The notes: generated by a model from the sequence alone, not told the origin. 64,000 nucleotides of DNA from Rhodobacter sp. 24-YEA-8 (GCF_900105075.1 NZ_FNSK01000001.1:1687001-1751000), one strand, 5' to 3'. Counted from the stretch's first letter, positions 28,127 through 37,887 are shown. Numbers and translations are program-made.

Positions 28127-29236
28127 ATGTCTGACCCCGCTCCCCCCTCGCCCCCTGCGGCACCGATCCCGATGCCCGTCTTCGCGCTGGCCGCCGCGAC
28201 GCCGGTGCCGCTTTTGATTATCGGCGCGTTCATGGGCGGGGCCTGTCTCTGGGCCGGGTTCCTTTACATGGCGCTTTTGTCGGTGCTGCTTGATCAGCTG
28301 ATCCCCTGGGTCGCCGGCGAGGGCGAAGACGGTCAGGAATTTCCCGGCGCTGATGCGCTTCTGGCCGGGATCGGTTTATCCGCCCTGGTGCTGCTGCCGG
28401 TGGCGGTCTGGGCGATTGCCGGTGCGTCCGACCTCTCCACCGGCCAGCGTCTTTTGATGTTCTTCGGGTCGGGCTTCTGGCTGGGTCAGGTTGGCCACCC
28501 GGCGGCGCATGAGCTGATCCACCGGACCAGACGCCCGCTTTTCCGTCTCGGCCAGGCCTTTTACGCCGCGATCCTTTTCGGCCAGCATGCCTCGGCGCAT
28601 CGCTTGGTGCATCACCGCTTTGTCGCAACCGACCAGGACCCGAATTCCGCCCGTGAAGGCGAGAGCTTTTACCATTTTGCGCCGCGCGCCTGGATCTGGT
28701 CTTTCCGTCTGGGCCGGCAGGCGGAAACCGATCTGCGGGCACGGGCGCAATCGCGCCAGGGGCTGCACCCTTACACGATTTACGCGCTGGGGGGCGTGAT
28801 TTCGCTGGTGGTGGCCTTTGCCGTCGCAGGGCCAGCCGGGATCTTCGCATGGATCCTTCTGGGGATTCATGCCCAGATGCAGATCCTCGTCTCGGATTAT
28901 GTGCAGCATTACGGGCTCAGACGCCGCATCCTTGAAAATGGCCGGCCAGAGCCGGTCGGGCCACGGCACAGCTGGAACACCGCGCATTGGTTCAGTTCGG
29001 CCATGATGCTGAATGCGCCACGCCATTCCGACCATCACGCCCATCCCGCGCGCCCCTGGCCCGCGCTGCGCCTGCTCGGGGCCGATGAGGCGCCGCACCT
29101 GCCCTGGCCATTGCCGGTGGCCTGCACGCTTGCCTTCCTGCCGCGGACCTGGGCGCGGGCCATCCGGCCGCATCTGAAACGCTGGCGCCAAAGCGACACG
29201 GGGCCCGGGGCAAATCCCGGGGTAACAGATGCCTGA
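28127..29236 (+). CDS. AlkB-like membrane di-iron monooxygenase (alkane 1-monooxygenase family)
   Basis: A 369-residue integral-membrane non-haem di-iron enzyme. Six or so hydrophobic segments are visible. The histidine boxes are intact: HPAAHELIHR, HRLVHHRF and HSDHHAHP, together with the AlkB-specific DYVQHYGL. The long linker ATDQDPNSAREGESFY is also AlkB-like. It is shorter than classic alkane hydroxylases and no rubredoxin or rubredoxin reductase gene is nearby, so the substrate (alkane, fatty acid or another lipid) is open. It is divergent from ftsY. Confidence 0.87.
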   Translation: MSDPAPPSPPAAPIPMPVFALAAATPVPLLIIGAFMGGACLWAGFLYMALLSVLLDQLIPWVAGEGEDGQEFPGADALLAGIGLSALVLLPVAVWAIAGASDLSTGQRLLMFFGSGFWLGQVGHPAAHELIHRTRRPLFRLGQAFYAAILFGQHASAHRLVHHRFVATDQDPNSAREGESFYHFAPRAWIWSFRLGRQAETDLRARAQSRQGLHPYTIYALGGVISLVVAFAVAGPAGIFAWILLGIHAQMQILVSDYVQHYGLRRRILENGRPEPVGPRHSWNTAHWFSSAMMLNAPRHSDHHAHPARPWPALRLLGADEAPHLPWPLPVACTLAFLPRTWARAIRPHLKRWRQSDTGPGANPGVTDA

Positions 29237-29330
29237 CTGGCATATTCCGCCAGCCTCTGGCAGGTTTCGCCCCAGGACGGACCCGGCCCGGCAGATCCCC
29301 CCGTCGCCAGACCGCGTTAAAGGAGTTCAG

Positions 29331-29765
29331 ATGCGTTTCACCCCTGCCCGCTCCCGCGGTCTCTGGCTCGTCTTCGGGATGGCATTGTCCCAGAGCTTCG
29401 CGCTGCCTGGCGCGGCCGACACGGTCACACCCATGACCGGGGCGGAATTCGACGCCTATGTCGAGGGCAAGACCCTCACCTGGTCGCAATTTGGTGCGAT
29501 CTTCGGGATCGAGGAATATCTGCCCAATCGCAAGGTGCGCTGGAAGACCTCGCCCGATGAATGTCAGTATGGCAGCTGGTTTGAACGTGAGGACCAGATC
29601 TGCTTTGTCTATGAATACGGGGTTGGCGAGCATTGCTGGACCTTCTGGACCGAAGGGGATGATCTGCGCGCGCTCTCGGCCAATGGCTTTGAGGGATCGG
29701 AACTGACCGTGATCAACGAGACGCCGGAGCCGCTGGCCTGCCCCGCGCCGGATGTGGGGGTGTGA
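29331..29765 (+). CDS. Small exported protein, paralog 1 of a tandem pair
   Basis: A 144-residue protein with a signal peptide (about residues 1-30) from the ATG at 29331, which follows AAAGGAG. The mature part includes FDAYVEGKTLTWSQFG, then a Cys cluster: CQYGSWF, QICFVYEY, HCWTFW and a C-terminal LACPAP, giving four cysteines. The same pattern recurs in the next gene, so the two are paralogs. Two disulfides in the periplasm seem likely. The stop is 1 base before the next start. I do not recognise a named family. Confidence 0.72.
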   Translation: MRFTPARSRGLWLVFGMALSQSFALPGAADTVTPMTGAEFDAYVEGKTLTWSQFGAIFGIEEYLPNRKVRWKTSPDECQYGSWFEREDQICFVYEYGVGEHCWTFWTEGDDLRALSANGFEGSELTVINETPEPLACPAPDVGV

Positions 29766-29766
29766 A

Positions 29767-30276
29767 ATGACGACAACAATCCGTGGAATGACGCCCGTGC
29801 TGGCGGTCCTGGCCCTGCTCGCGGCCCCGGTCATGGCTCAGGACGGAGGCGCACAGCAGTTCCAGTCGCCGCCCCAGGCCGAATTCGGCGATGAGGCCCC
29901 TCTGGATTTGCCCGATACTGCCCCTGAAGCGGGCGCGGATCCCGCGCTCGACGCTGCGGCTTTTGATGCGCTGACCCGGGGAAAGACCTTCGACACCTAT
30001 GATTCCGAAAGCGGGCTTTACGGCGTCGAAAGCTTCCTCTCCGGCCAGAGGGTGATCTGGCGCGACGCCGAACGCTGCATGCATGGCAGCTGGGACCAGG
30101 TCGGCGACAACATCTGCTTCCTTTACGAGGACAAGCCGGATCAGCCGGTCTGCTGGACCTATCATGACCGCGCCGGCTGGATTCTCGGGCGCTATGAGGG
30201 GCTTTATGAGCTGCCGCCGATCATGCTCTACCCCGCCCAGGGGCCGATCTCGTGCCAGTCCTATCTGGGTGCCTGA
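29767..30276 (+). CDS. Small exported protein, paralog 2 of a tandem pair
   Basis: A 169-residue protein starting 1 base after paralog 1, with a signal peptide ending near VMAQDGG. A Pro/Asp-rich insert (about residues 28-60) is not in paralog 1. The shared core is FDALTRGKTFDTY, VESFLSGQRVIWRDAERC, MHGSWDQVGDNICFLYE, VCWTY and a final ISCQSY, aligning all four cysteines with the first protein. Probably a local duplication, cotranslated and exported together. Function unknown. Confidence 0.72.
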   Translation: MTTTIRGMTPVLAVLALLAAPVMAQDGGAQQFQSPPQAEFGDEAPLDLPDTAPEAGADPALDAAAFDALTRGKTFDTYDSESGLYGVESFLSGQRVIWRDAERCMHGSWDQVGDNICFLYEDKPDQPVCWTYHDRAGWILGRYEGLYELPPIMLYPAQGPISCQSYLGA

Positions 30277-30303
30277 GCCGGGTTAAAGCCAAGGCGGAAG
30301 CGT

Positions 30304-31944
30304 TCAGAAAAGCGATCCCTGACCACCGGTTTCCGGACCATCACCGCGGGGTTTCGCCGGTTTTGCCGGCCGGGCCGGGGCGGCTGGTGCCGGGCCCGGC
30401 ATTGGTCGATCTGTCGCGCCCGCCCCTGACGGGCCTGCAGGCGTGAACCTTCCGCCGGCGAATTCAATTTCGAGATGGGCCGCCTGGCGCGCCGCATCGG
30501 CGCTGGTCACGACATGGCCATCGCCCCAGACCACCGCGAAGCCGCGTTTCAGGGTCTCGCTGTAGCCAAGGCTCTGGCGGGTACGATCCAGCCGTTCCAG
30601 CGCCTCGCGCGCGCGCGCGATGCGCTGGCCTGGCACGGCGTCCAGTCGCAAAGAAACCCCTTCAAGCCGCTGGCGCTGTTCGGAAATCCGCCGCGATGCA
30701 TCCTGGGCCAGCCGCGTCAGCGCCGGCTCCAGCCGCGACGACCATTGCGCCAGCTGCATCTGGGCGCGCTCATACCGGCGGGCAAACCGCGCCTCCAGCG
30801 CGTCGCCGCGATTGGCCACCTGGCCGCGCCGCTCGCGCACATAACCAAGCAGCAGCCCCGGCTGCACCCGCCCGGCCACCCGCGCGAAATCGCCGCGCCG
30901 GCGCGCCACCATCAGGCCAAGCGCACCGCCAAGCCGCCCCGCCACATGATCGAGCCGTTGTGACGCAAGGCCCGTCAGCGCCTCCGGGCGCGGCAGCGCG
31001 CGGGAAAGATCGCTCAGACGCTGGCGCTTACGCTCCGCCGCTTGCAGGGTCGAACGCAGGAGCCGCGACGACAGCCCGTCCAGGCCCGCGATCAGCTCAA
31101 GGCGCACCGGAACTGCAAGCTCTGCGGCAGCGGTCGGCGTCGGGGCGCGCAGATCAGCGGCATAGTCGATCAGCGTGGTGTCGGTCTCATGCCCGACCGC
31201 CGAGATCAGCGGGATCCGGCTTTCCGCCGCCGCGCGGACCACGATTTCCTCGTTAAAGCCCCAGAGATCTTCGAGCGAGCCGCCGCCCCGCGCCACGATG
31301 ATCAGATCCGGGCGCGGGATCGCCCCCCCGGGCGTCAGCGCGTTAAACCCCCGGATCGCCGCCGCGACCTCGGGGGCGCAGCGCTCGCCCTGCACCGCCA
31401 CCGGCCAGATCAGCACATGGCGCGGAAAGCGGTCGCGCAACCGGTGCAGGATGTCGCGGATCACCGCGCCCGAAGGCGAGGTTACCACCCCGATCACGCC
31501 CGGCAGCCAGGGGATCGGCTTTTTTCGGCCAGGGTCGAACAGGCCTTCGGCCTGCAACATGGCGCGGCGTTTTTCCAGCATCGCCATCAGCGCGCCGGCC
31601 CCGGCGGGGGCAATATCGTCGATGATCAGCTGATATTTCGACTGGCCCGGAAAGGTGGTCATCCGCCCAATGGCGATCACCTCCATCCCCTCTTCGGGCC
31701 GGACCGTCAGCCGCCCCGCCTGGCCCTTCCAGGTGATGGCCGCGATGACCGAACGGTCATCCTTCAGGTCGTAATAGAGATGGCCCGAGGCCGGGCGCGA
31801 CACCCGACCGATCTCGCCGCGCACCCGGACCATGCCGAATTCGCCCTCGATCACCCGTTTTACCGCGCCCGAAAGCTCGGAGACGGTGAATTCCGGGCTG
31901 TTGCCACCGCCCTGACCGGGCTCGCTGTCATCGAAAAGTTCCAT
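30304..31944 (-). CDS. xseA: Exodeoxyribonuclease VII large subunit
   Basis: A 546-residue catalytic subunit of ExoVII, which degrades single-stranded DNA with XseB. The start is the ATG at 31944 (MELFDDSEPG). The N-terminal OB fold (about residues 14-110) carries the family block VRGEIGRVSRPASGHLYYDLKD. The nuclease core follows with GVVTSPSGAVIRDILHRL, the GGGSLEDLWGFNEE block and AVGHETDTTLIDYAADLRAPTPTAAAE (about 265-290). A long coiled-coil arm covers about 300-480, and the tail is Pro/Gly-rich. xseB is not adjacent. Confidence 0.95.
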   Translation of the reverse strand: MELFDDSEPGQGGGNSPEFTVSELSGAVKRVIEGEFGMVRVRGEIGRVSRPASGHLYYDLKDDRSVIAAITWKGQAGRLTVRPEEGMEVIAIGRMTTFPGQSKYQLIIDDIAPAGAGALMAMLEKRRAMLQAEGLFDPGRKKPIPWLPGVIGVVTSPSGAVIRDILHRLRDRFPRHVLIWPVAVQGERCAPEVAAAIRGFNALTPGGAIPRPDLIIVARGGGSLEDLWGFNEEIVVRAAAESRIPLISAVGHETDTTLIDYAADLRAPTPTAAAELAVPVRLELIAGLDGLSSRLLRSTLQAAERKRQRLSDLSRALPRPEALTGLASQRLDHVAGRLGGALGLMVARRRGDFARVAGRVQPGLLLGYVRERRGQVANRGDALEARFARRYERAQMQLAQWSSRLEPALTRLAQDASRRISEQRQRLEGVSLRLDAVPGQRIARAREALERLDRTRQSLGYSETLKRGFAVVWGDGHVVTSADAARQAAHLEIEFAGGRFTPAGPSGAGATDRPMPGPAPAAPARPAKPAKPRGDGPETGGQGSLF

Positions 31945-32002
31945 AGGGGCAGTTTTGCCCTGCCCCGCGCCGCAGCGCAACAGGCCCCGTCACTCCGGCC
32001 CG

Positions 32003-32209
32003 TCAGAGCCGCCGCCCGAGCCGCGCCACTTTTTTCGCCCTGTCCGTGAGGTCGCGCATCCTGCGGGCATTTTCGCGCTCCTCCGGCGTCAGCTCCACCT
32101 CGGTTTTACCGCGCCGCGCTGCGTAATCGGTTGCCGTGCGGATACCCTTGTTCACCGCTTTGCGCAGGAACATGTTCACAAGCATATTGATCAGCCGGTT
32201 CAGATCCAT
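32003..32209 (-). CDS. Small conserved hypothetical protein
   Basis: A 68-residue basic protein with an amphipathic N-terminus (MDLNRLINMLVNMFLRKAVN) and a helical charged C-terminus containing LTPEERENARRMRDL. GAGGATGAG lies just before the ATG. It sits 42 bases after scpB and 58 bases before the xseA start, all leftward, so it is probably cotranscribed. The hydrophobic face of the first helix could bind the membrane. No known function. Confidence 0.7.
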   Translation of the reverse strand: MDLNRLINMLVNMFLRKAVNKGIRTATDYAARRGKTEVELTPEERENARRMRDLTDRAKKVARLGRRL

Positions 32210-32251
32210 CTCATCCTCCTCGGGGTGGCGCGGCCCGGGCCTTCGGCAGGC

Positions 32252-32896
32252 TCAGTCCTCAAAAAGCTCGCTCTGGCCGCTTTGCGCTTCATCTTCATCA
32301 TCATCACGCGGCTGATCGAGGCCCGGCATCGGGCGGTTTTCAAGCAGCCCGGCCGAGCGCAGCTCTTTCAGACCCGGCAGATCGCGCGCGGATTCGAGAC
32401 CGAAGTGATCGAGGAACCCTTCGGTCACCACAAAAGTCACTGGCCGCCCCGGCGTCATGCGGCGCCGTCCAAAGCGGATCCATTCCATCTCCATCAACTG
32501 ATCGACCGTGCCACGCGACACGGCAACCCCGCGGATTTCCTCGATTTCCGCCCGGGTGACCGGCTGATGATAGGCGATGATCGCCAGCGTCTCGATCGCC
32601 GCGCGCGACAGTTTGCGGGTCTCGACCTGTTCACGCACCATCAGATGGCCCAGATCGCCGGCGGTGCGAAAAGCCCAGGCATCCCCGACCCGCGCCAGAT
32701 GCACGCCGCGCCCCTCATAGCGTTTGCGCAAATAGGCCAGCGCCTCGGCCGGATCGCAGCCATGCGGCATGCGTTTGACCAGTTCCGCCACCGTCATCGG
32801 CTCTGTCGCGGCAAAAAGCATGGCCTCGACCATCCGCTCCTGCTCGCCCATTGGCGGGGCGTCAAAAAGGCTCTGCTCCTCGGGCTCCCTGGTCAT
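32252..32896 (-). CDS. scpB: SMC-ScpAB complex subunit ScpB
   Basis: A 214-residue winged-helix (kite) subunit that, with ScpA and SMC, condenses and separates chromosomes. The first winged helix starts QERMVEAMLFAATEPMTVAEL. The second contains LSRAAIETLAIIAYHQPVTRAEIEEIRGV, followed by GRPVTFVVTEGFLDHFGL, both family hallmarks. The C-terminal tail is acidic (DDDEDEAQ). It lies 13 bases after scpA. Confidence 0.95.
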   Translation of the reverse strand: MTREPEEQSLFDAPPMGEQERMVEAMLFAATEPMTVAELVKRMPHGCDPAEALAYLRKRYEGRGVHLARVGDAWAFRTAGDLGHLMVREQVETRKLSRAAIETLAIIAYHQPVTRAEIEEIRGVAVSRGTVDQLMEMEWIRFGRRRMTPGRPVTFVVTEGFLDHFGLESARDLPGLKELRSAGLLENRPMPGLDQPRDDDEDEAQSGQSELFED

Positions 32897-32909
32897 CTGA
32901 TACCCTGGC

Positions 32910-33722
32910 TCATTCGGGATCCCTCCGCCGGATCTGGATCGGCGCGAAAGTCTCGCCCTGGCGCAGCGTAAGCTGGCCGCGTTTCACCATTTCCAGCACG
33001 GCCGCAAAATGCGCCGCCGTGACCGAACGCCGCGCCATTGGCGTCGCATCCCAGCCTTCGGGCATGAACCCCGCCAGATCCGCCCAGTCGCCGACATAAC
33101 CGATCAGGCCGCGCATACGGTCCAGCGCCTGTTCCATGGTGAACACATTTTCGCGGTCCATGACAAAGGGGCGAAACTCGTCACGGGTGCGGATACGGGC
33201 ATAGGCGCGCATCAGGTCGAGAAGGTTCGCCTCCCATTGCGTCTTGCGCTGCAGCGACACGGTCTCGGGCTGGCCACGCACAAAGAAATCGCGGCCCTTC
33301 TGATCGCGCGCCATCAGCCGCGCGGCGGCCTCGCGCATCGCCTGAAGGCGTTCCAGCTGGAAGGCCAGATGCGCCGCGAGATCCTCGGCCGAGGGTCCGG
33401 CCTCGCCAGGTTCGGGCGGCAAAAGCAGGCGCGATTTCAGAAAGGCGAGCCAGGCCGCCATCACCAGATAATCCGCCGCCAGTTCGATCCGCAGTTTCGC
33501 GGCCTTGTTCACGAACAGAAGATACTGTTCCGCCAGCTGCAAAACCGAGATCCGCCGCAGATCGACCTTCTGCGTCCTCGACAGCGTCAGCAAAAGGTCC
33601 AGCGGCCCTTCGAACCCGTCGACATCAACAATCAGCGCCTCGGCTGCGAGCCGGGCGGCAGGGTCAAGCCGTTCCGGCAGGGACCAGTCTTCGGCCAGAG
33701 GCAGCTGTTTCTCGTCACTCAT
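32910..33722 (-). CDS. scpA: SMC-ScpAB complex kleisin ScpA
   Basis: A 270-residue kleisin that bridges the SMC heads. The N-terminal SMC-binding region has FEGPLDLLLTLSRTQKVDLRRISVLQLAEQY (about residues 37-67, quoted here in part as FEGPLDLLL). The middle is helical (YLVMAAWLAFLKSRLLLPP). The C-terminal winged helix ends with a kleisin-type LEMVKRGQLTLRQGETFAPI. Its ATG overlaps the nagZ stop (ATGA), so the two are translationally coupled. Confidence 0.95.
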   Translation of the reverse strand: MSDEKQLPLAEDWSLPERLDPAARLAAEALIVDVDGFEGPLDLLLTLSRTQKVDLRRISVLQLAEQYLLFVNKAAKLRIELAADYLVMAAWLAFLKSRLLLPPEPGEAGPSAEDLAAHLAFQLERLQAMREAAARLMARDQKGRDFFVRGQPETVSLQRKTQWEANLLDLMRAYARIRTRDEFRPFVMDRENVFTMEQALDRMRGLIGYVGDWADLAGFMPEGWDATPMARRSVTAAHFAAVLEMVKRGQLTLRQGETFAPIQIRRRDPE

Positions 33723-34750
33723 CCATCGGCATCCCGCGACAGAGCAAGAAACTCCGCCCCGAGGCCTTCGATGTCAACCGTATCGGGCGCAACCCGGCGT
33801 GACAGCGCCCGGGCGGCGCGTGCCTTTGTGGCCTCAGTCATCTCACCGGCGGCGGTGGCCACTTCCTGCATCTGGTCAAAGTCACCCTTGCAATGCAGCG
33901 CGATATCGCAGCCCGCCCGGATCGAGGCAGCTGCGCGGTCGGCAAGACTCCCCGACAGCGCCTCCATATTCAGATCATCCGTCATCAACAGGCCGTGAAA
34001 GCCGATCTCGTCGCGGATCACCCGGATCATTTCGGGGCTCTGGGTCGCGGGGTGATCCGGATCATAATCGGCGAAGACGATATGGGCGGTCATCGCCATC
34101 GGCAGATCGGACAGCGCGGTGAAGGGCCAGAAATCCACCTCATGCAGTTCAAGGCGCGACGAGGTCACGCAAGGCAGTTCGTGATGGGTGTCCTGGCGGG
34201 CAAGGCCATGGCCGGGCATATGCTTAATCACCGGCAGCACGCCGCCGGCAAGATAACCATCGGCCACGGCGCGACCGATCCTTGCTACCGCTTCGGGGCC
34301 GGTGCCATAGCAGCGGTTCTTCAGGAACGGGTGGGTGTCGGCGCGGGCCACGTCAAGAACCGGTGCGCAATTCGCATCAATCCCGACGGCGCGCAGTTCA
34401 CCTGCAATCAGCCGCGCCATGATTTCCATCGCGCGCGGCGCGTTGTCAGGGCCGATGCGGGCGATCAGATCGAAGGGCGGCTCCCAGTCGCGCCAATGCG
34501 GCGCGCGCATCCGCTGGACGCGGCCGCCTTCCTGGTCGATCAGGATCGGCGCGTCCCGCCCCACGGCGTCGCGCAATTCAGCGGTCAGGCGCGACAACTG
34601 TTCAGGATCTTCGACATTGCGCGCGAAAAGGATGAACCCGAACGGGTCATACTCACGGAAAAAATCGCGCTCCTGCGGCAGGAGATCCGGGCCCGCAAGG
34701 CCAAAGATCGCCGCACCGCGCCCGATTTCGGGCCCTGCCGCCGTGCTCAT
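33719..34750 (-). CDS. nagZ: Beta-N-acetylhexosaminidase NagZ
   Basis: A 343-residue cytoplasmic GH3 enzyme that removes GlcNAc from anhydro-muropeptides in peptidoglycan recycling. The barrel starts with ILIDQEGGRVQRMR. The signature KHMPGHG is followed by DTHHELP, whose Asp-His pair is the general acid/base dyad. The nucleophile Asp is in LLMTDDLNMEAL. The length is normal. It overlaps both neighbours by 4 bases (SPOR gene upstream, scpA downstream), so translation of the three is probably coupled. Confidence 0.94.
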   Translation of the reverse strand: MSTAAGPEIGRGAAIFGLAGPDLLPQERDFFREYDPFGFILFARNVEDPEQLSRLTAELRDAVGRDAPILIDQEGGRVQRMRAPHWRDWEPPFDLIARIGPDNAPRAMEIMARLIAGELRAVGIDANCAPVLDVARADTHPFLKNRCYGTGPEAVARIGRAVADGYLAGGVLPVIKHMPGHGLARQDTHHELPCVTSSRLELHEVDFWPFTALSDLPMAMTAHIVFADYDPDHPATQSPEMIRVIRDEIGFHGLLMTDDLNMEALSGSLADRAAASIRAGCDIALHCKGDFDQMQEVATAAGEMTEATKARAARALSRRVAPDTVDIEGLGAEFLALSRDADG

Positions 34751-35988
34751 CTGTGGGTCACCGGGATGCAGTTGATCTGTTCCGCCACCGCAGCCGAGCA
34801 GAAGCGGCGCGCGTCATCTTCGCTGGCAAAGCCAAAGCCGCGCAGCCGCCAGAAGGTATGGCCACCACTTTCCGCAGATTGCACCACCATCTGTTTTTCC
34901 ACCATCAGCGGCCCAAGTCTGGCGGCGATCTTCTGCCATTCGGCCCGGGCCTGCGCCTCGCTGTCATAGGCACCGAACTGAACCAGGCGCGCGCCGGCCT
35001 CGATGGTGGCGGGGTCTTTGCCGGCACCCGAAGGCGCAGAGGCAACAGCTGCGGTCTGCATCACATTTTGAGGCGTGCCGGCTGCGGAGCCACCGGTTGC
35101 GGCAAGCGTAGACGGCCGCGCGCGCGGGCGCGGCGAAGAGGTCATCGCACCGGGCGTTACAGGTGCCGCCGCTGCGACCAGATCTGCCGAGGCCGTCTCA
35201 TCCATGCCAAGGGCTTCGGCAAGGGCAAGCGCCACCGCCTCATCCTGGCTGATCGTTGCGGGCTGGCTGTCGGTGGCCAGGACCGGCGCGGCGGGAAGCT
35301 GATCGGGGCTGACCTCAAGCGGCAGGGGAGACTCTTCCGCCGCCGACATGCGTGGCGCCTCGGCCGATCCCGTCATCGCCACCGCAGGCGCCAGAGGCGC
35401 GACCGCAGGCGCGGCAGAGGCCAGCGCAAGGCCCGCCACATCATCCGCCGCCAGATCGACCGGCGCCGGTGCCAGCACCACCCGGTCCGAATTCTTGCCG
35501 CCATCGCGTGCTGCCACATCATTGACCGCAAGGCCCTGATGGTCGACCACCATGCCGCCACCCTCTTCCGGCGCGGTCCGCATCGGCCCTTCCAGCGCCC
35601 GCACCACCGGCACGCCGCGCACATCGCGCACCGCGAGTTCCCAGCCCCAATAGCCAAGCGAAAGAACCAGCGCGACAGAGCCCAGGGCACCGGCCATATT
35701 GACCAGGCGCTGCCCGCGCGTCAGCGGGACCTGCGGGGCCACATGCTGCTGCATCTGCGGTTCGGACTGAGCCCCGTAGCCGTCATGATCGTCATAAGCC
35801 TGAAACGCCCCGCGCCTCGCCATTGCGGCCTGAGGCTGTTGCGGTTGTGACTGGGCCCGCGCGGCCTGAAAACCACCGCGCTGAGCCCCGCCAATACGGG
35901 CCGGCCGCATCGGAGCGGCTTCGGAAAAATTGCCCGGCCGCGCCTGTGATGCGTAGCCGCCGTAATCGCCGTAATCAGCGTTTGCCAT
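34747..35988 (-). CDS. SPOR domain-containing membrane protein
   Basis: A 413-residue bitopic protein. A Gln/Gly/Ala-rich cytoplasmic N-terminus (about residues 1-90, with YGDYGGY repeats) is followed by one membrane helix (about 96-115, AGALGSVALVLSLGYWGWEL). A long Ala/Pro-rich periplasmic linker leads to a SPOR domain (about 335-410) with LVQFGAYDSEAQARAEW. SPOR domains bind denuded glycan strands at division sites, so septal localisation is expected. It lies 74 bases after argS and overlaps nagZ by 4 bases. Confidence 0.9.
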   Translation of the reverse strand: MANADYGDYGGYASQARPGNFSEAAPMRPARIGGAQRGGFQAARAQSQPQQPQAAMARRGAFQAYDDHDGYGAQSEPQMQQHVAPQVPLTRGQRLVNMAGALGSVALVLSLGYWGWELAVRDVRGVPVVRALEGPMRTAPEEGGGMVVDHQGLAVNDVAARDGGKNSDRVVLAPAPVDLAADDVAGLALASAAPAVAPLAPAVAMTGSAEAPRMSAAEESPLPLEVSPDQLPAAPVLATDSQPATISQDEAVALALAEALGMDETASADLVAAAAPVTPGAMTSSPRPRARPSTLAATGGSAAGTPQNVMQTAAVASAPSGAGKDPATIEAGARLVQFGAYDSEAQARAEWQKIAARLGPLMVEKQMVVQSAESGGHTFWRLRGFGFASEDDARRFCSAAVAEQINCIPVTHR

Positions 35989-36062
35989 GCCTGCCCTCTG
36001 CGCCTGCTCTCAGGGCTTATAATGCCCTTTGCCTGTTCGTGGCCGATTGCGGGCGCTTTTGG

Positions 36063-37805
36063 TCAGCGCATCTCTTCAACCGGCGTCACACCCAGGATAG
36101 CAAGACCTGCGCAAATGACAACGCCCGTGGCACGTGCAAGGGCGATTTTCGCCTGTGAATCAGCCACTTTCTCCTGCACGAAGCGCAATTCCGTTTCATC
36201 ATTGCCACGGTTCCACAGGGCGTGGAACTCGGATGCCAGTTCATAAAGATAGAAGGCAATGCGATGCGGCTCGTTATTGCGGGCGGCAATTTCCACCAGA
36301 CGCGGCCATTCGGCGATCTTTTTCAAAAGCCCGATTTCTGCCGGATGCGACAGGGAGCGGTGATCGGCTGCCAGAAGCGTTGCGTCATCGACCGGCGTTC
36401 CGGCATCGCGCGATTTGCGCAAAACCGAATTCACCCGCGCATTGGCATATTGCACATAGAAGACCGGATTGTCCTTGGATTGCTCCAGCACTTTGGCGAA
36501 ATCGAAATCCAGCGCGACGTCATTCTTGCGAGTGAGCATGATGAAACGGGTGACATCGGCCCCCGCCTCTTCCACCACATCGCGCAGCGTGACGAATGTC
36601 CCGGCGCGCTTCGACATCTTGAAGGGCTCGCCGTTCTTAAAAAGCTTCACCAGCTGGATCAGCTTGATATCCAGCGGCACGCGGCCCCCGGACAGCGCAG
36701 CCACCGCCGCCTTCATCCGTTTGACATAGCCGCCGTGATCGGCGCCGAAAATGTCGATCAGCTGATCGAAGCCGCGTTTCACCTTATTATAGTGATAGGC
36801 GATATCAGGGGCGAAATAGGTCCAGGAGCCATCCGATTTCATCACCGGGCGATCAACATCATCGCCGTGATCGGTCGAGCGGAACAGGGTCTGTTCGCGG
36901 GCTTCCCAATCTTCGGGCAGCTTGCCTTTCGGGGGTTCAAGCACGCCTTCATAGATCAGACCTTTGGCGCGCAATTCGGCAATGGCGGCTTCGATCTCAC
37001 CGGTGCCGTAAAGCGCCTTTTCCGAGGAATAGACATCCATCCGCACGCCGAGGGCTGCGAGATCCTCGCGGATCATCCCCATCATCGCTTCGGTCGCGAA
37101 TTCGCGGATATCCGCCAGCCAGACGGATTCAGGCTGGTCGATCAGGCTGGCGCCATATTTCTCTTTCAGCGCCTCGCCGACCGGGATCAGGTAATCGCCG
37201 GGATAGAGACCTTCGCGGATCTCGGGTTCAAGCCCATTGGCCTCGCGGTAGCGTTCATAGGCCGAGCGCGCCAGCACATCGACCTGGGCGCCGCCGTCAT
37301 TGATGTAATATTCGCGGGTGACATCCCAGCCCGAGAAGGCCAGCAGATTGGAAAGCGCATCGCCCACAACCGCGCCGCGCACATGGCCGACATGCATCGG
37401 GCCGGTCGGATTGGCCGAGACGAATTCGATATTCACCTTCTCGCCGCCGCCAATGGCAGAGCGGCCGAAATCATTGCCCGCCGCGAGGGCGGCACGGACG
37501 AGCCCCTGCCAGACGGCCTCATCAAGCCGCAGGTTGAGAAAACCCGGGCCTGCGACATCCGCACCGGCAATCCGGGGGTCTTCCAGCAGGCGGGTCGCCA
37601 ATTCGCTTGCGATCACGCGCGGCTGGAGGCCTGCGGGTTTTGCCAGCACCATGGCCGCATTGGTGGCCATATCGCCATGCGCGGCATCGCGCGGCGGTTC
37701 GACCGCGACATTCGAGAGGTCGAGACCTGCGGGCAGAACGCCGTCCTGAGCCATCCGGCCCAGAGCATCCACCACCGCGCCGCGGATATCCGCAAAGAGG
37801 TTCAT
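36063..37805 (-). CDS. argS: Arginyl-tRNA synthetase
   Basis: A 580-residue class I aminoacyl-tRNA synthetase charging tRNA-Arg. The N-terminal Add-1 domain covers about residues 1-90. The HIGH-type motif is HVGHVRGAV (near 138-146) after the family block [21 protein letters not shown] motif is present as [10 protein letters not shown], which some ArgRS lack. The C-terminal helical anticodon domain (about 460-580) has [16 protein letters not shown] at its start. It leads the leftward run argS - SPOR - nagZ - scpAB. Confidence 0.97.
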   Translation of the reverse strand: MNLFADIRGAVVDALGRMAQDGVLPAGLDLSNVAVEPPRDAAHGDMATNAAMVLAKPAGLQPRVIASELATRLLEDPRIAGADVAGPGFLNLRLDEAVWQGLVRAALAAGNDFGRSAIGGGEKVNIEFVSANPTGPMHVGHVRGAVVGDALSNLLAFSGWDVTREYYINDGGAQVDVLARSAYERYREANGLEPEIREGLYPGDYLIPVGEALKEKYGASLIDQPESVWLADIREFATEAMMGMIREDLAALGVRMDVYSSEKALYGTGEIEAAIAELRAKGLIYEGVLEPPKGKLPEDWEAREQTLFRSTDHGDDVDRPVMKSDGSWTYFAPDIAYHYNKVKRGFDQLIDIFGADHGGYVKRMKAAVAALSGGRVPLDIKLIQLVKLFKNGEPFKMSKRAGTFVTLRDVVEEAGADVTRFIMLTRKNDVALDFDFAKVLEQSKDNPVFYVQYANARVNSVLRKSRDAGTPVDDATLLAADHRSLSHPAEIGLLKKIAEWPRLVEIAARNNEPHRIAFYLYELASEFHALWNRGNDETELRFVQEKVADSQAKIALARATGVVICAGLAILGVTPVEEMR

Positions 37806-37887
37806 CTGATCAAATCCTGTCCTGATGGATCAGGCATTGCCAGAGGCGGCGGGATTGGTCAAGCGAAGCGCGGGATTTCGGACCGGG

